Notes under the pieces: model-generated
What the model saw: only the letters and a program-made list of their open reading frames with translations
Told to the model about the DNA's origin: nothing
Databases searched by the model: none
Assembly (NCBI GenBank): GCA_018398815.1
Contig: CM031616.1
Span: 72,032,353 to 72,096,352 of the forward strand
DNA length: 64,000 nt
Reading direction: 5' to 3'
Source: Conus ventricosus
Taxonomy: Eukaryota; Mollusca; Gastropoda; Neogastropoda; Conidae
Program-made: the position numbers and the translations under genes
In this document: one piece after another, positions 44,195 to 55,638 of the stretch
How positions within the stretch are numbered: position 1 is the stretch's first letter
How the letters are laid out: each line of letters begins with the position of its first letter

Positions 44195-45786
44195 TAGGCT
44201 GCACAGGCCACTCCATCTTCAGACTTGGAACCGTCGGTAAAAACTTTTTGACAGGATGGGAATTTCAAACAGAGCTCAGCATACAATGCCTTGTACGCCA
44301 GAGAGCTGGTAGACTCTTTGCGAAAAGCTGCAAGATCAAAACGAATCTCTGGTGTGAAGAAGGTCCACGGTGGTTGATCCGGAAACTTGGAAAAATCAGA
44401 TACTACACCTAGGTCTAGACCTGCATTCCGCACGTGAGGCTGCATACGAAGACCAAATGGCGGAATACATTTAGGGTTGTTTTCAAACTTACTTTGGAAC
44501 GGAGGGTTAAAGACACAGTCATAGGCAGGGTTTTCTGGTTCCGAGAACAGTCTGATGTAATAATTCAAAGACAGTTTCAGCCTGCGGTTGGACAGTGAAG
44601 GTTCACCCGCCTCTGCGTACAGGCTGTAGACAGGGGTGGTGCGGAACGCTCCAAGACAGAGACGAAGCCCTTGATGGTGGATAGGGTCCAAGAGTTTGAG
44701 GTAAGAAGATCGTGCGGAGCCGTACACAGCACAACCGTAGTCCAGTTTGGAACGGACCAGGGCTCTGTAGAGGTGCAACAAAGTTTTCTTATCAGCGCCC
44801 CAGTCGGTGTGCGCTACGACCCGCAGAATATTCAGTGCTTTCTGGCAAGCAGTTTTGAGGTTTTTAATATGGCTGAGAAAGTTAAGTTTTTGGTCAAAAA
44901 TGACTCCCAGAAATTTGGCCTCTTTAACAGCTGGAATGGGAGATTTCCCTACTTGAAGTTCAGGATCTGGAAAAAACTGACGGAAATTATGGAAGTGAAT
45001 ACACTGCGTCTTTGTTGGAGAAAAGGTGAAACCGTTTTCATCTGCCCACCGATGGATTTTATCTACGCAAAGCTGGAGCCTGCGCTGGACACTCGGGTAC
45101 AGGCTTCCAGTTGCGTAGACAGCAAAATCATCCACAAACAATGAGCAGTCTGAACCCTGCTGAACTGATTGAACAATGTTGTTGATTTTAATACTAAAGA
45201 GGGCAGGAGACAGTATGCTCCCCTGTGGAACACCCAACTCCTGCTCGTGGACATCAGAGAGAGTAGTGCCAACCTGGACCTGAAACTGTCGTTCCGCCAA
45301 AAAATTTTGAATGAAAAGCGGAAGATGACCTCGAAAACCCAGATCATGGAGATCATGAAGTATCCCCGACTTCCAGGTGGTATCGTAGGCCTTCTCCAAG
45401 TCAAAGAAAATTGCCACTGCATGCTGTTTGTTCAGAAAGGCGTTCCGAAGTGTAGATTCCAGACGAATCAAATGGTCAACAGTAGTCCGATGTTTGCGGA
45501 AACCACACTGTTCTTTCGCCAAAAGGCCATCGGTTTCGAGTTTCCACATGAGCCTAGCGTTGACCATTTTCTCCATCAATTTACAGACACAGCTGGTCAA
45601 AGCTATGGGACGGTAGTTTGATGGATTAGAAAGATCTTTTCCAGGTTTGGGGATGGGAATAATGAGGGCTTTTCGCCAAGAGGGCGGAAAGAAACCTGTA
45701 GTCCACACATGGTTGTATACCTGTAGCAGTATGTTCAGACCTTCTTGCGGAAGATGTTTCAACAGTTGATAATGAATTTCATCCAT
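44195..45786 (-). CDS. LINE copy B ORF2, reverse transcriptase
   Basis: A long open frame from about MDEIHYQLLKHLPQEG. RT motifs: IIPIPKPGKDLSNPSNYRPI (about 45660-45600), FRKHRTTVDHLIRLE, AIFFDLEKAYDTTWKSG (catalytic aspartate, about 45420-45370), QELGVPQGSILSPALFSIK, CSLFVDDFAVYATG (FVDD, about 45165-45120), FLGVIFDQKLNFLSHIK. The thumb and connection run to VFTDGSKSEDG, the RNase H start. Target-primed reverse transcription is the expected activity. Confidence 0.93.
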
Positions 45787-45833
45787 ACCTGGAGAAGAAT
45801 CGCTGCAAGAAAGTAAGGCAGATTTCAGCTCGT

Positions 45834-46487
45834 TTAACGTGAAAGGAAGATTGTAGTCTCCATGTTGTCGGACGAAAAGTTGCAGGGTGATTTTTCTTTT
45901 AGGGCTTTGTTTTTGACAAAAGTTGCTGATTTGTTAGAAGAGGAGGAATTCTTTTCAATGGTTGAAGCAAGCAGATTAGCAACTGCTTTTTTGTCTGTTA
46001 TTAAAGAGTCAGAAAACTTGAGATGGTTCACAGTGGGAACGGTGTTCTTCCCTTTGATTTTCTTAATGATGTTCCACACTTTTTTCTTGGAAGTTTTCGA
46101 TGTCAGCCTGGAGCAGAAACTTCTCCAGGACCGACGTTTACTGATTTTAAAAGTGTGTCTCGATTTAGCTCGGAGTTTCTGATGGGCTCGAGCGTTGGGA
46201 CCCGAAGGTCGATGGTACACCTGACGCTGAGCCCGTTTCCGAACTTTGGAAATTTGTTGGCAGTCTGAATCAAACCAGGGTGTTTTGGGCATTTGAAGTT
46301 TATCGTAAGACACTGGAATACAAGCTTTAGCACACTTGATCACAGTGTTAGTCAGTGATTCTGCTGGGTCCGGACTCTGAAGAAAATCAGCGTCCTGGAA
46401 TGCCTTAGAAATAGTGGCTGCAAATAGATCCCAGTTTGCTTTCTTATAATTTAAATGTTGAGAGACAGAGACGTGTTCAGTTATTAC
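45834..46487 (-). pseudogene. LINE copy B ORF2, linker between endonuclease and RT
   Basis: From VSVSQHLNYKKANWDLFAAT through KTPWFDSDCQQISKVRKRAQ, KISKRRSWRSFCSRL and VWNIIKKIKGKNTVPTVN to SPCNFSSDN. It is broken from the RT at about 45860 and starts at the H2 insertion. It is basic and typical of the region between APE endonuclease and RT. Confidence 0.88.
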
Positions 46488-46825
46488 GGGTTGCAGGGGT
46501 GGGAACTGGTAACAGACAAAAAAGAGGAAATCTAGGGGGGTCCGGGGGTATGCCCCCCGGAAAATTTTTTTTCTTAAGGATGCATATCTGTGCAATCTGG
46601 TGTATTTTGGGCAAATAAATGAAACATTCAGAGAGCATAAAATATGTTTTTTTTGGGGCACGGTTTCATCTATAGATCACATGCAAACATTACAAAAATA
46701 CTCACCCTACTTCGAAAAAAAGAACATTGAAATGGATGCCTGCTTTCGTTTACTGGATGAGTCCTTTCCTGAGCTGGACTGTGGTGCTGCCCTCTGTGAT
46801 TCACATCCGGATGAGTCCTGTGTAT

Positions 46826-46841
46826 GTATGTGTGTGTGTGT

Positions 46842-46911
<70 letters not shown>

Positions 46912-46954
46912 ATGTGTGAATGCGTGTGTGCATTATACAATTTTGTGTGTGATA

Positions 46955-47016
<62 letters not shown>

Positions 47017-47069
47017 ATGTGTGAATGCGTGTGTGCATTATACAATTTTGTGTATGATATTCTCTGTGT

Positions 47070-47115
<46 letters not shown>

Positions 47116-47181
47116 TGCGTGTGTTTGTAAGTGGTGTGTGTGTGTGTGTGTGTGTGTGTGCATGTGTGAATGCGTGTGTGC

Positions 47182-47223
<42 letters not shown>

Positions 47224-47309
47224 CCTGATCTTGTTATCCTCTTTTTCTCTGATATATATGTGTGTGCGTGTGTGTGAATGTGTGTGTGTGTGTGTGTGTG
47301 TGTGAGTGA

Positions 47310-47391
<82 letters not shown>

Positions 47392-47468
47392 TGAGAGAGA
47401 GAGAGTCAGACAGACAGACAGAGAGAGAGAGATAGAGATAGAGGGAGGGAGGGAGAGAGAGAGGGGGG

Positions 47469-47504
<36 letters not shown>

Positions 47505-47505
47505 T

Positions 47506-47554
<49 letters not shown>

Positions 47555-47575
47555 CTGAGTCAGACAGAGAGAGTC

Positions 47576-47621
<46 letters not shown>

Positions 47622-47777
47622 GGAGAGAGAGAGGGAGGGAGAGAGATAGAGAGGGAGAGAGAGGGAGGGGGAAGAGAGAGAGGGAGGGAGGGAGAGAGAG
47701 GGGGGAGGGAGAGAGGGGGGAGAGAGACAGAGGGGGGGAGAGAGGGAGGGGAGAGAGAGAGGAGAGACAGGGACAGA

Positions 47778-47834
<57 letters not shown>

Positions 47835-47850
47835 TAGAGACGTGCTTTCC
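46826..47850. repeat. Microsatellite block: GT, TA and GA repeats
   Basis: (GT)n runs fill most of 46826-47180, with a CATGTGTGAATGCGTGTGTG unit repeated at about 46910, 47014 and 47160. (TA)n lies at 47184-47219 and (GA)n-rich sequence at 47319-47850. Long frames here are only Cys/Val, His/Thr or Arg/Glu low-complexity artefacts. Confidence 0.97.
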
Positions 47851-48128
47851 TTCAAGTGTGGTGTTTTCCCGGCGAAGTATGACACGCTCTTTGTGCTTGG
47901 CACATTTCACGTGGTCTTGCAGTGCAACAAGCCCACGACTCGAGTAGTTGACTTCTTTTTCACACAGAGAACAAAAAGCGAGTCCAGGAGGCAGAATTTT
48001 TCTCATGAATGTACACAGCCTTTCCTTGTCTGCTGTCTTCTCCATCCACTCCCATCTCCATGGATTTTTTATGTTGCTTTCGTCAAATTTCTGAAGCCCG
48101 CGCTTTACGATGTCTCGTCGGTACGCCA
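47840..48128 (-). pseudogene. H2 BED-type zinc-finger N-terminus
   Basis: Starts MAYRRDIVKRGLQKFDESN (48128). It has WRWEWMEKT, then FCSLCEKEVNYSSRGLVAL and HVKCAKHKE, a C-x2-C and H/H finger (about 47955-47875). The reading runs into the GA repeat and becomes serine/leucine-only. The catalytic domain is missing. Confidence 0.65.
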
Positions 48129-48338
48129 TTTTTGAATGTATCCCACAGTTCTTAGCGCCGGATATAGGCCTACTGTATCCTGCTAGACAGGCCATCTGAT
48201 TACCGAAATCGACCGTAACCGAACAAGAGATAGGCCCTATCTCCGCGAATTTCATTTTCCGAGGAAATAACATTTCAAATCCGAGGAAATCTTTTGCTTC
48301 TACCGCGGATCCGAGGAGAATTCCCACACCTGGGGTTG

Positions 48339-48984
48339 TAGAAGGACAGGGAAATGGTCACTTCCGTGCAGATCGTCATGGACAGACCACTCATAGTCCA
48401 GGACCAGCGAGGGTCACAAACCGACAAATCTAAACACGAAAGTGAACCTGTGGAAGAGTGGAGGTAAGTTGCGGATCCGTCGTTCAGACAACACAAATCC
48501 AAATCCGAAAGGACATCCTCAATTAGCAGACCTCTGGATGACGAACTGACACTACCCCAAAGAGGATTGTGACCGTTAAAGTCACCCAACAGCAAAAAAA
48601 AAGGTCGAGGAAGTTCTCCCATCAGACTGACAAGGTCCTGACGACAAACCGGGACTGAAGGAGGTAGATAAATAGAACAGATTGTTATAGTCTTGTGGAG
48701 AGAGACTCTCGCAGCAACAGCTTGAAGGGAGGTAGACAGAGCGACAGGACTATACAACAGAGTTTGTGTAGGAGAAGGGCAACACCGCCCGACAGTCCCA
48801 ACGTGGATGGTTGTGCAGGATTTGAAAGAATATTAAAGCCAGAAAGAGTAAAGGTCTTCTGGCTTTGAATTTGAGTTTCCTGAAGAGCCACGACAGAAGG
48901 TTTTATAGATTGACACAGAAGCTGCAGCTCTTCAAAGTTAGATTTTAGTCCACGGATGTTCCAATGGAATATTCTACTATCCAT
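48339..48984 (-). pseudogene. LINE copy B ORF2, APE-type endonuclease (two frame breaks)
   Basis: Starts MDSRIFHWNIRGLKSNFEEL at 48984, 26 nt after the ORF1 stop. It has SVVALQETQIQSQKTF (catalytic E, about 48900), FFLLLGDFNGHNPLWGS (D and N, about 48605-48545) and YLHSSTGSLSCLDLSVCDP. Breaks lie near 48760 and 48390. The final SDH motif is lost to the frame and the H2 insertion. It would nick the target DNA. Confidence 0.9.
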
Positions 48985-49010
48985 GGTGCAGAGGGCGAAA
49001 AGGAGAGAAA

Positions 49011-50323
49011 TCAGGTCATCTCCTCATCAACATCTGCGTCTAAGGGTGTAAATTTGTTGGTTAGTTTCACTGGAGTATGTTGGTCTACAGACCTGCTGGC
49101 AGACTTGCCAACAGGTGAAGGTGGTCTGGGTTTGGGAGATGGTGGAGGTTTCGTCTTCATCTCCACCATCTCCACACTGGGTTGAACTCCCTTGCCCGCA
49201 CGGGCACTGGACAGAGGAGTTCGAGGGGGAACTGCTGGTTTTTTAATCTGCCCAGCAGCAGATGTTGTAGACTGCTGGGCAGTCTGAGGGGTGGCGGATT
49301 TTTTGCCTCCACCAGGGGCAGTCATTTTGGGTTGAGAGGTGGTGGACCTGCTTCCACCAGAGTTGACAGTTCGTACTTGCAGTGTCTTCGAAAACGTAAA
49401 GTCATCAGTCTGACAGCAGACTGATCGAGTGGAAACTGTGGGAACTTTCCTTACAGCCGAAGCATAGGAAGAGGCTGTCGGCGTCTGACTGCCCACAACC
49501 TGTTTCCGGGCTTCAAAAAAAGAGATCTTCTTTTCTGTTTTAACTCTTTGTATTGCAGATTCCTGGATCCAAAGAGGACAGTTTCGTGAAGAGGAGGGAT
49601 GGTCGCCACCGCAGTTTGCACAATGTGCCGGATTTTTACACGGCCCATCATGGGTTGCCTTGCAGCAAATACCGCACACCTCCTGCCCGGAACAACGGTC
49701 TCTGACATGGCCAAACTTCTGGCACCTGAAGCACCTCAACGGGGACGGAACATATAACTGAACCTGGACAATCAGGTAGCCCACTTTGATGACCGGAGGC
49801 AGCACAGGGTTGCAGAAGGTCAGAAAGAGGGTGTTGGTGGCCACTCTTTCTGCACCCTTCTTTACTGTCACCCTGCGCACCTCCGTCACACCCTGGGACG
49901 CCAGCTCCGTTTTGATCTCTGCCTCTGAAACACCAGATAAATCCCTGCAGCGAATCACTCCTTTCGATGAATTTAATTGTTTGTGAGGAGTCACCCTGAT
50001 CTCCCTGTCCACTAATTTTGTTGCCTTCAGCAGCTGTTCAGATTGTTTTTGTGATCGACATTGAATAAGAAACGAGCCATTCCTCAACCTCTTGATGGAC
50101 CGAGGGTCACCTGCTATACCTTGAAAGCCCTTTTGTATAGCAAAAGGGCTCAGAGCTGAAAGGGGTCTTTCCTGCTCCGTCCCTTCCATCACGAGCCAGG
50201 AAGCCCAGAAACCTGTCTTCTGTCGTACCTCAGTATCTGAATCACTGTCAGTATCAAAATCCCCTGAAATAGGGGATGCTGCCTTCCTCTTCTTTTTTGG
50301 GGGAAATTTTTTGAAAGTGCCAT
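49011..50323 (-). CDS. LINE copy B ORF1, zinc-knuckle RNA-binding protein
   Basis: The open part runs 50192-49011 (393 codons from MMEGTEQERPLSALSPF). Comparison with copy C suggests the true start is the ATG at 50323 (MALSKNFP..., then a KKRK-type basic motif and an acidic SDSDTE stretch), with a one-base change near the A6 run at about 50300. The middle has an RRM-like segment (GSFLIQCRSQKQSEQLLKAT) and three knuckles: CFRCQKFGHVRDRC, CGICCKATHDGPC and CANCGGDHPSSSRNC (about 49735-49580). The C-terminus is proline-rich and ends EEMT. It coats LINE RNA. Confidence 0.92.
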
Positions 50324-50860
50324 ATTTAGTTTATTGTGATTCATCCCTCCCTTACCCACCCACCTTGGAGTCCAACTAAGGGGCCAGGGCCAAGAATCAC
50401 CGTCTTGACCCCTTCCAGGCTTCGGGAGAGACATACGACAAACAGAACACTACTACCCCTATCAACCCTGATCATGCTCAACTCCCGGGAACAGAGAGCT
50501 GAGCACTGCAGGGGTTTACTTGGCCAGTAGGGGGACTGTCTGTCTTGACCCAGCCCTAAGAAGGGGAGCCGATTAGTACACCCGGGCCAAAGTGTACTCC
50601 CTGTCTAGGAGAGGTCCGAGCCAAAGTGATGTGTTGAGAGCGCTGGCCCTCTCAATCACCAGGATCTCATTCCCCTCCGACACAGGTCGCACCGCACGGC
50701 AAACGCGGCGGATCTTAAGGAGACCACAGAGAGAAAAGGAGTGTGGGAAAGAAGACTTGAAGGGGAGACGAAGATAGAAAAGGGCCAAATAAGAAGGCAG
50801 AAAACAAGAAAAGGAGAAAGGCGGGTTACACTTAGTCAGGATCCTCACCCTTAGCCTATC

Positions 50861-51990
50861 CAGACATGCCTACCCCAAAATCTTACTATCAGGAACAGAT
50901 GTTATAAAAATCAGGAACAAATTGAAAATTTCAAAAATTTTCAGGAACACTCAACCTTCCTTTTGTGGACACAACCGCGCGTGTGTAGGTTCACACACAC
51001 ACACACATTCACACACACAAACACCATAACAATTCTGCAAAACCCCTCTCTTTCAGGCAGAAAAAACAACTTACCTTTATTTACACTATGTACATTGCAT
51101 GTCATGCATGGTTTTCACTGTGCAGACTTCAGAGACCTGTAGTAGGCACTCTTCAGGTCTGCATAGTCCGAGGTCTTCTATTGTTTTCGCCGCTATTTCT
51201 TTTATAATGGCTGTCCCCTTACTCCTGCCACACTGAAACTTCTTTGCCACATCAGTCTTTAAACATCAGTTTGAACGCTTTTGTAAAAGTATCCAAAACG
51301 GTGAAAGGCAGATTCAGTTCAGCAACAAGGTCGACGAGCATTACTTCGGCGCGAATCACTTCATCTGTTGATTCTGCTTTGCTGGTCGACGAACTGGTGA
51401 AAAATCCAGAAATCTTGCGAGTGTGACCACAAGATATCTCAAAGTCCTTGTGTATTTTGGATTCGACATGTCGACGACAGTCATCTTGGCCGCCATGTGC
51501 GATGGAGAACTCCCACTGGCAAACCGTGCACCAGCATAAGTTTTCCCCTTTCCGTCCTTCTTGTAAACATGACCACCTCTCACTGTATTGTTTACGAAAG
51601 GTTTGCCGACGGCGATCTTGTTTTTTTCGCGGCTGCCGCTGGGGTCCATTTTGAGGTTCATCATCATCTGTCTCGCACACTCGCTTCGCAGTCTTCATGC
51701 TAGCCATGTTTGATAGTCGAGCGCACTTTGTCTGAATCTCGGCTCCGTTCGGTATGTTTCGTCGACGGATATGGCAGTGTGAGCATGCGCACTGCGCTTC
51801 AATTCAAGCGTCCTAACCGTCATCCGGTTTGTCCCTCTGTGAAAAATTGTCCACTCGTTTGATTTCGTTTTTTTTTTTTGTTTTTTTTTTTCCGGAACAC
51901 GCGATCCCTGACCGTAACGTCCGGAACAAACCTCGATTTTTATGTTTTTCCGTAACAAATACGGCTATTCCGGTACGGTAGGCATGTCTG
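50861..51990 (-). mobile_element. hAT-like element H3, internally deleted, in LINE copy B
   Basis: The terminal repeats CAGACATGCCTACC (50861-50874) and exact complement (51977-51990) are 14 bp. The 6-bp duplication cctatc is at 50855-50860 and 51991-51996; copy C shows the empty site. Subterminal GGAACA words recur at about 50893, 50912, 50942 and, as the CCGGAACA form, at 51892 and 51920. It holds only the N-terminal part of a hAT transposase. Confidence 0.9.
51252..51707 (-). pseudogene. H3 BED finger and start of hAT catalytic region
   Basis: Starts MASMKTAKRVCETDDDEPQN, basic/acidic. FRKQYSERWSCLQEGRKG and LCWCTVCQWEFSIAHGGQDD, then HVESKIHK, give the C-x2-C and H-x5-H of a BED-type finger (about 51555-51440). 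After a serine-rich linker, VAELNLPFTVLDTFTKAFKL resembles the start of the hAT catalytic region. It then reaches a stop. No DDE residues remain. Confidence 0.7.
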
Positions 51991-52210
51991 CCTATCTGAC
52001 ATGGGAAGCCCTACCAGGGGCATCAACTCCTTACCACGTTACGCTTAGGCCAGACAGCATCTTGACTTCTCAGGCCTAGAAGCAATTGGAAAAAAAAACC
52101 AGCCTATCTCTAAGTATTGATGCCCCCGCCAGCAAAGCCTAAGGGATCACAGGACCACGCAAGCCTCCGACCACGGCAAGGTTGCAACCCCCGGAGGGAA
52201 CTGACGGCAA

Positions 52211-52908
52211 ACGTAGCTGCAAACCTGGAAAGTAAAATTAGGAATCAGTCCAACACTGAGGCAGCCACCTGCTTGGTAGCCATTTTCCAGTCCGAGTAAA
52301 TTGAAACCAAACCGTGAAAACAATCACATATAGTTTGTTCAATGAAATCGAAATTAAATCTTTTTTAAATGTTTAAGTTTACTCGCCTTTTTTTCTAAAT
52401 ATGAATAATGAAAGGAATTCACACTAACCTGCTGAAAATGAATAAATGACACACAAACTTACCTTTCTTCCTCTTCCGAATCATCCAAGCTATCGGATTC
52501 ACCGTCCCCACAGGAGCCGCCCCCACAGTACAGCTCCATATTCCTGGACAGAACTCTCATCAGATTCCTGCCAACAAAACAAGCAGACAAATTTCACTCA
52601 TGCCAAAGCACACTCCACATTCACCAATAAATACTTGGAACACACACACACACACACACACACGTACACACACACACACACAGTGCATCCACAGAGCTCC
52701 AGTACATAATTTGGTAGGTATCAGCAAAATGTCTCCAAAAATACAGACATGAACAATCAGTAAAGGGGGGAGAAGAAATCTGGAGCAAAATGTCTTTTAC
52801 TAATTTCCCACAATCAAAAGCTGGAGATATAAAACAACAGGGCTCACAGCAACTGGTAGTAATGAATATTAGACGACTGTGTATGTGTATGTGACTGTGT
52901 ATGTTTTT
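52211..52908. other. Unassigned stretch with (CA)n
   Basis: No gene seen. (CA)n with one GT lies at 52643-52682. Confidence 0.6.
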
Positions 52909-53130
52909 GTACTCCCAGTTCTTATAGAACAGGGAGTACTTTAGAATGGGAACTTCCCCGAAGATGGAGTATGGCTGCCTTAATGGCGGGATAAAAAAGG
53001 GTCATACACACAAAACTCCACTGCCTGGCTATACAGGGAGTGTCCGCAGGAGTATCAGCCTGCGTACGCAGAAGAAGAAGAAGAATGGGAACGAAGAAAC
53101 GCTGTCTCTGTGTGTGTGTATGTGTGTGTG

Positions 53131-53164
<34 letters not shown>

Positions 53165-53471
53165 TCAAAATGTGTTCCACTCGCTCCAGACAAAACTACT
53201 GTGCCGATCTTTCTGAAAATTTGTAGGTATGTTCATTATGGGTCAAGGATGATGCCTGATGTTTTAGTTTACCTTTACAGCCGTTACAAACGGCTGTAAC
53301 GCCCTGTAATGCTTTTTCTTCTCCATGGAATATCTCAGAAAGTACTTGGCTGATCTTTGTGAAAATTAGCAGGTATGTTCATTATAATAATAATAATAAG
53401 GAACATTTAGTGCGCTTAATCTTAAACAAAAGCCCTAAGCGCTTACAGCAATAAGCCCTAACACACACACA

Positions 53472-53527
<56 letters not shown>

Positions 53528-54768
53528 AGCGAAGGAGCAGAAAGATTATGTTTTGAAGAGAGTTGTTTTGAGAGAGGACTTGAAAGAAGAAAGATTGTTT
53601 GAGTTTCGGAGTGCAGAAGGGAGATTGTTCCAGCAGGAAGGAGCCTGAAAAGAAAAAGAACGTTCACCAAGTGTTCTGGCCCGAAAACGAGGGATCTGCA
53701 GAATGCAAGTGTCAGAGGAAGAGCGAAGCTGTCTAGAAGGAGTATAGGTCGACAGAAGTTTAGAGAGGTAAGATGGAGCGAGGCCATCCAATGCTTTGTA
53801 ACAGAGCAAAGAAAGTTTGTACTTGATGCGTTTTTCAACAGGAATGATGCCCGAAGTTTTAGTTTACCGTTATAACGGCTGTAACGGTTTTTCTCTATAT
53901 AGAATATCTCAGAAAGCACTTGGCCGATCTTTATGAAAATTTGTAGGTATGTTCATTATAGGTCACGGATGATGCCCAATGTTTTAGTTTACCGTTATAG
54001 CCGTTACTAACGGCTGTAACGGTTGTTTTTCTTCATGGAATATCTCAGAAAGTACTTAGCCGATCCTTGTGAAAATTTGTAGGTATGTTCATTATAGATC
54101 AAGGATGATGCCTGATGTTTTAGTTTACCGTTACAGCCGTTACTAACGGCTTTAACGGCCTGTAACGTTGTTTTTTTCTTTATGGAATATCTCAGAAAGT
54201 ACTTGGCTGATCTTTGTGAACATTAGCAGGTATATATGTTCACTATGGGTTATGGATGATGCCTGACGTTTTAGTTTACGTTATAGCTGTTACTAACGGC
54301 TGTAATGGCCTGTAACGCTTTTCTTCTTTATGGAATATCTCAGAAAGTACTTGGCCGATCTTTGTGAAAATTAGCAGGTATCTTCATTATGGGTTACGGA
54401 TGATGCCCGATGTTTTGGTTTACCGTTATAGCCGTTACTAACGGTTGTAATGGCCTGTAACGCTTTTTCTTCTTTATGGAATATCTCAGTAAGTGTGTGG
54501 CCAATATTTCTGAAAATTTGTAGGTATGTTCATTATGGGTCACGGATGATGCCCGATGTCAAGTGTACCGTTATAGCTGTTACTAACTGCCCATAATGGT
54601 TTTCTTCTTTATGGAAAATCTCAGAAAGTTCTTGGCCGATCTTTCTGAAAATTTGTAAGTATGTTCATTTTAGGTCACAGACGATGGCCGATGTTTACCA
54701 GAATAGCCATTACTAACGGTCACAACAGCCCAAGACGGTTTTTCCTCTTTATGGAATATCTCACGCGT
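52909..54768 (+). mobile_element. Dispersed element X, copy 1 (hairpin end plus palindrome-bearing monomers)
   Basis: It begins with a 31-nt perfect hairpin (52909-52939: GTACTCCC arm, GTTC/GAAC inner pairs, TATA loop). A GT run (53117-53161) and GGTCAAAATGTGTTCCACTC follow, then about eight monomers of about 135-150 bp starting GGAATATCTCAGAAAGTACT (for example at 53326, 53900, 54038, 54183, 54477). Each monomer has an imperfect palindrome around CCGTTA...TAACGG. It ends near ATATCTCACGCGTATT. An L2-like LINE tail interrupts it. There is no coding capacity. The class is unknown; Helitron-like elements with internal minisatellites are one possibility. Confidence 0.75.
53372..53845 (-). mobile_element. 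5'-truncated L2-clade LINE 3' end
   Basis: Minus-strand frame 53809-53546 reads MLCYKALDGLAPSYLSKLL, then YTPSRQLRSS and CWNNLPSALRNSNNLSSFKS, the well-known C-terminus of L2/CR1-type RT ORFs. A (TG)n run (53461-53525), an AGCGCTTA-type motif and an (ATT)n tail (about 53384-53398) follow. It is inserted in a monomer of element X. Confidence 0.8.
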
Positions 54769-54995
54769 ATTTGTTTTGGTTTTTGCTGTCCCCAACCTCT
54801 GCGCCACCTCAGAGGCAGTGCACTTACGCCGCTCATTCCGACACCCCATCCACAGCCACAGCCCGGTCGGCCCCGCCGCAGCCCCGGCACCAGCAAGTGG
54901 GAGATAAGATAAGATAAGATAATGTTGCTTATAGCCCAGCCGACCGCAGAGGGCCACATCAGGGCTGTCACCACGTTAAAATCAACTCACCAGTC

Positions 54996-55034
<39 letters not shown>

Positions 55035-55107
55035 CACACATCTCGTTAAATGACATCGTCTACAAACGAACCAGAAACTTTGTTAAAAATCCTTCTTCCG
55101 TAAAATC

Positions 55108-55638
55108 TCAAATCAGATGAAAAATGTTAATTTCTCTCAAAAACCCAAGGATCACGTCAGGCGGGACATCCCTGAACAGGATCTTCATGGACTCCGCTGT
55201 AAAATGTTTGTGTCTCACATCGTGCAAGTCCCAACACTCTAAAAGAACATGTTTCATTGTGAGTGGTGCATGACATGGAATGCACCACGGAGCTTCTTCA
55301 CTCTTTAAAAGGTAAGAATGGGTAAAATACGAATGGCCGGTGTGCAGCCGGCACAGAACCGTTTCCTCTTTACGACCACCCGACGTAGATGGGAGGAAGT
55401 CTTTAAGGTTTGGACGGATCTGAAAGAGTTTGTTATTCGTCTGTGTGTTCCAATCCTCCTGCCAGAGGTCTCTCACATAATCGTTAATTTTGGGTTTCAC
55501 ATCTGAGCAGGGGATATAAGTGTTGGACAGTTTCTCTCTTGTGGCGTTCTTGGCTAAACGATCAACCATTTCGTTCCCGCCGATGCCAACATGGCCAGGA
55601 ACCCAAGCAAGAGTAATGTTGTAACCGTCCGCCTTCAA
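55108..55638 (-). pseudogene. LINE copy C ORF2, RNase H end and C-terminus
   Basis: MKADGYNITLAWVPGHVGIG, GGNEMVDRLAKNATREKLSN and the CIPCHAPLTMKHVLLEC tail, ending HLI with TAA. It is separated from the RT/RNase H frame by a one-base loss in a run of A at about 55655-55660. Confidence 0.92.

Larger units (their letters stand above)
46494..48332 (-). mobile_element. hAT-like element H2, internally deleted, in LINE copy B
   Basis: Ends are CAGGGGTGGGAA (46494-46505) and the complement of CAGGTGTGGGAA (48321-48332). The 6-bp duplication gggttg is at 46488-46493 and 48333-48338. Subterminal repeats CCGAGGAAAT occur at about 48258, 48283 and (variant) 48311. It holds a BED-finger ORF and about 1 kb of GT, TA and GA simple repeats in place of the transposase body. 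Confidence 0.85.
43214..52198 (-). mobile_element. I-superfamily LINE, copy B, full length with two hAT-like insertions
   Basis: The 3' end is a (GATAA)n / (TTATC)n tail at 43214-43233; the 5' end at 52198 is CCCTCCGGGGG read on the minus strand. An exact 12-bp target duplication aactgacggcaa lies at 43202-43213 and 52199-52210. Inserts are H2 (46494-48332) and H3 (50861-51990), each with a 6-bp duplication. An A-rich tract at about 43315-43357 lies in the 3' UTR. ORF1 is intact apart from its first codons. ORF2 has a few frameshifts. Confidence 0.95.
50324..52198 (-). other. LINE copy B 5' UTR, split by H3
   Basis: Matches 60134-60872 of copy C on both sides of the H3 insertion. No gene except the one in H3. 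It should hold the internal promoter. Confidence 0.85.

Noticed and set aside
44671..45144. Plus-strand open frames opposite LINE ORF2 in copies B and C
   Set aside because: They are antisense shadows of the RT; the minus-strand frames contain all the conserved motifs.
46600..47300. Long Cys/Val- or His/Thr-rich open frames
   Set aside because: They are translations of (GT)n/(CA)n microsatellites with no normal sequence.
52909..54768. Firm assignment of element X as a Helitron
   Set aside because: A terminal hairpin and internal minisatellite are suggestive, but I see neither a clear TC/CTRR end pair nor an A/T target in both copies.
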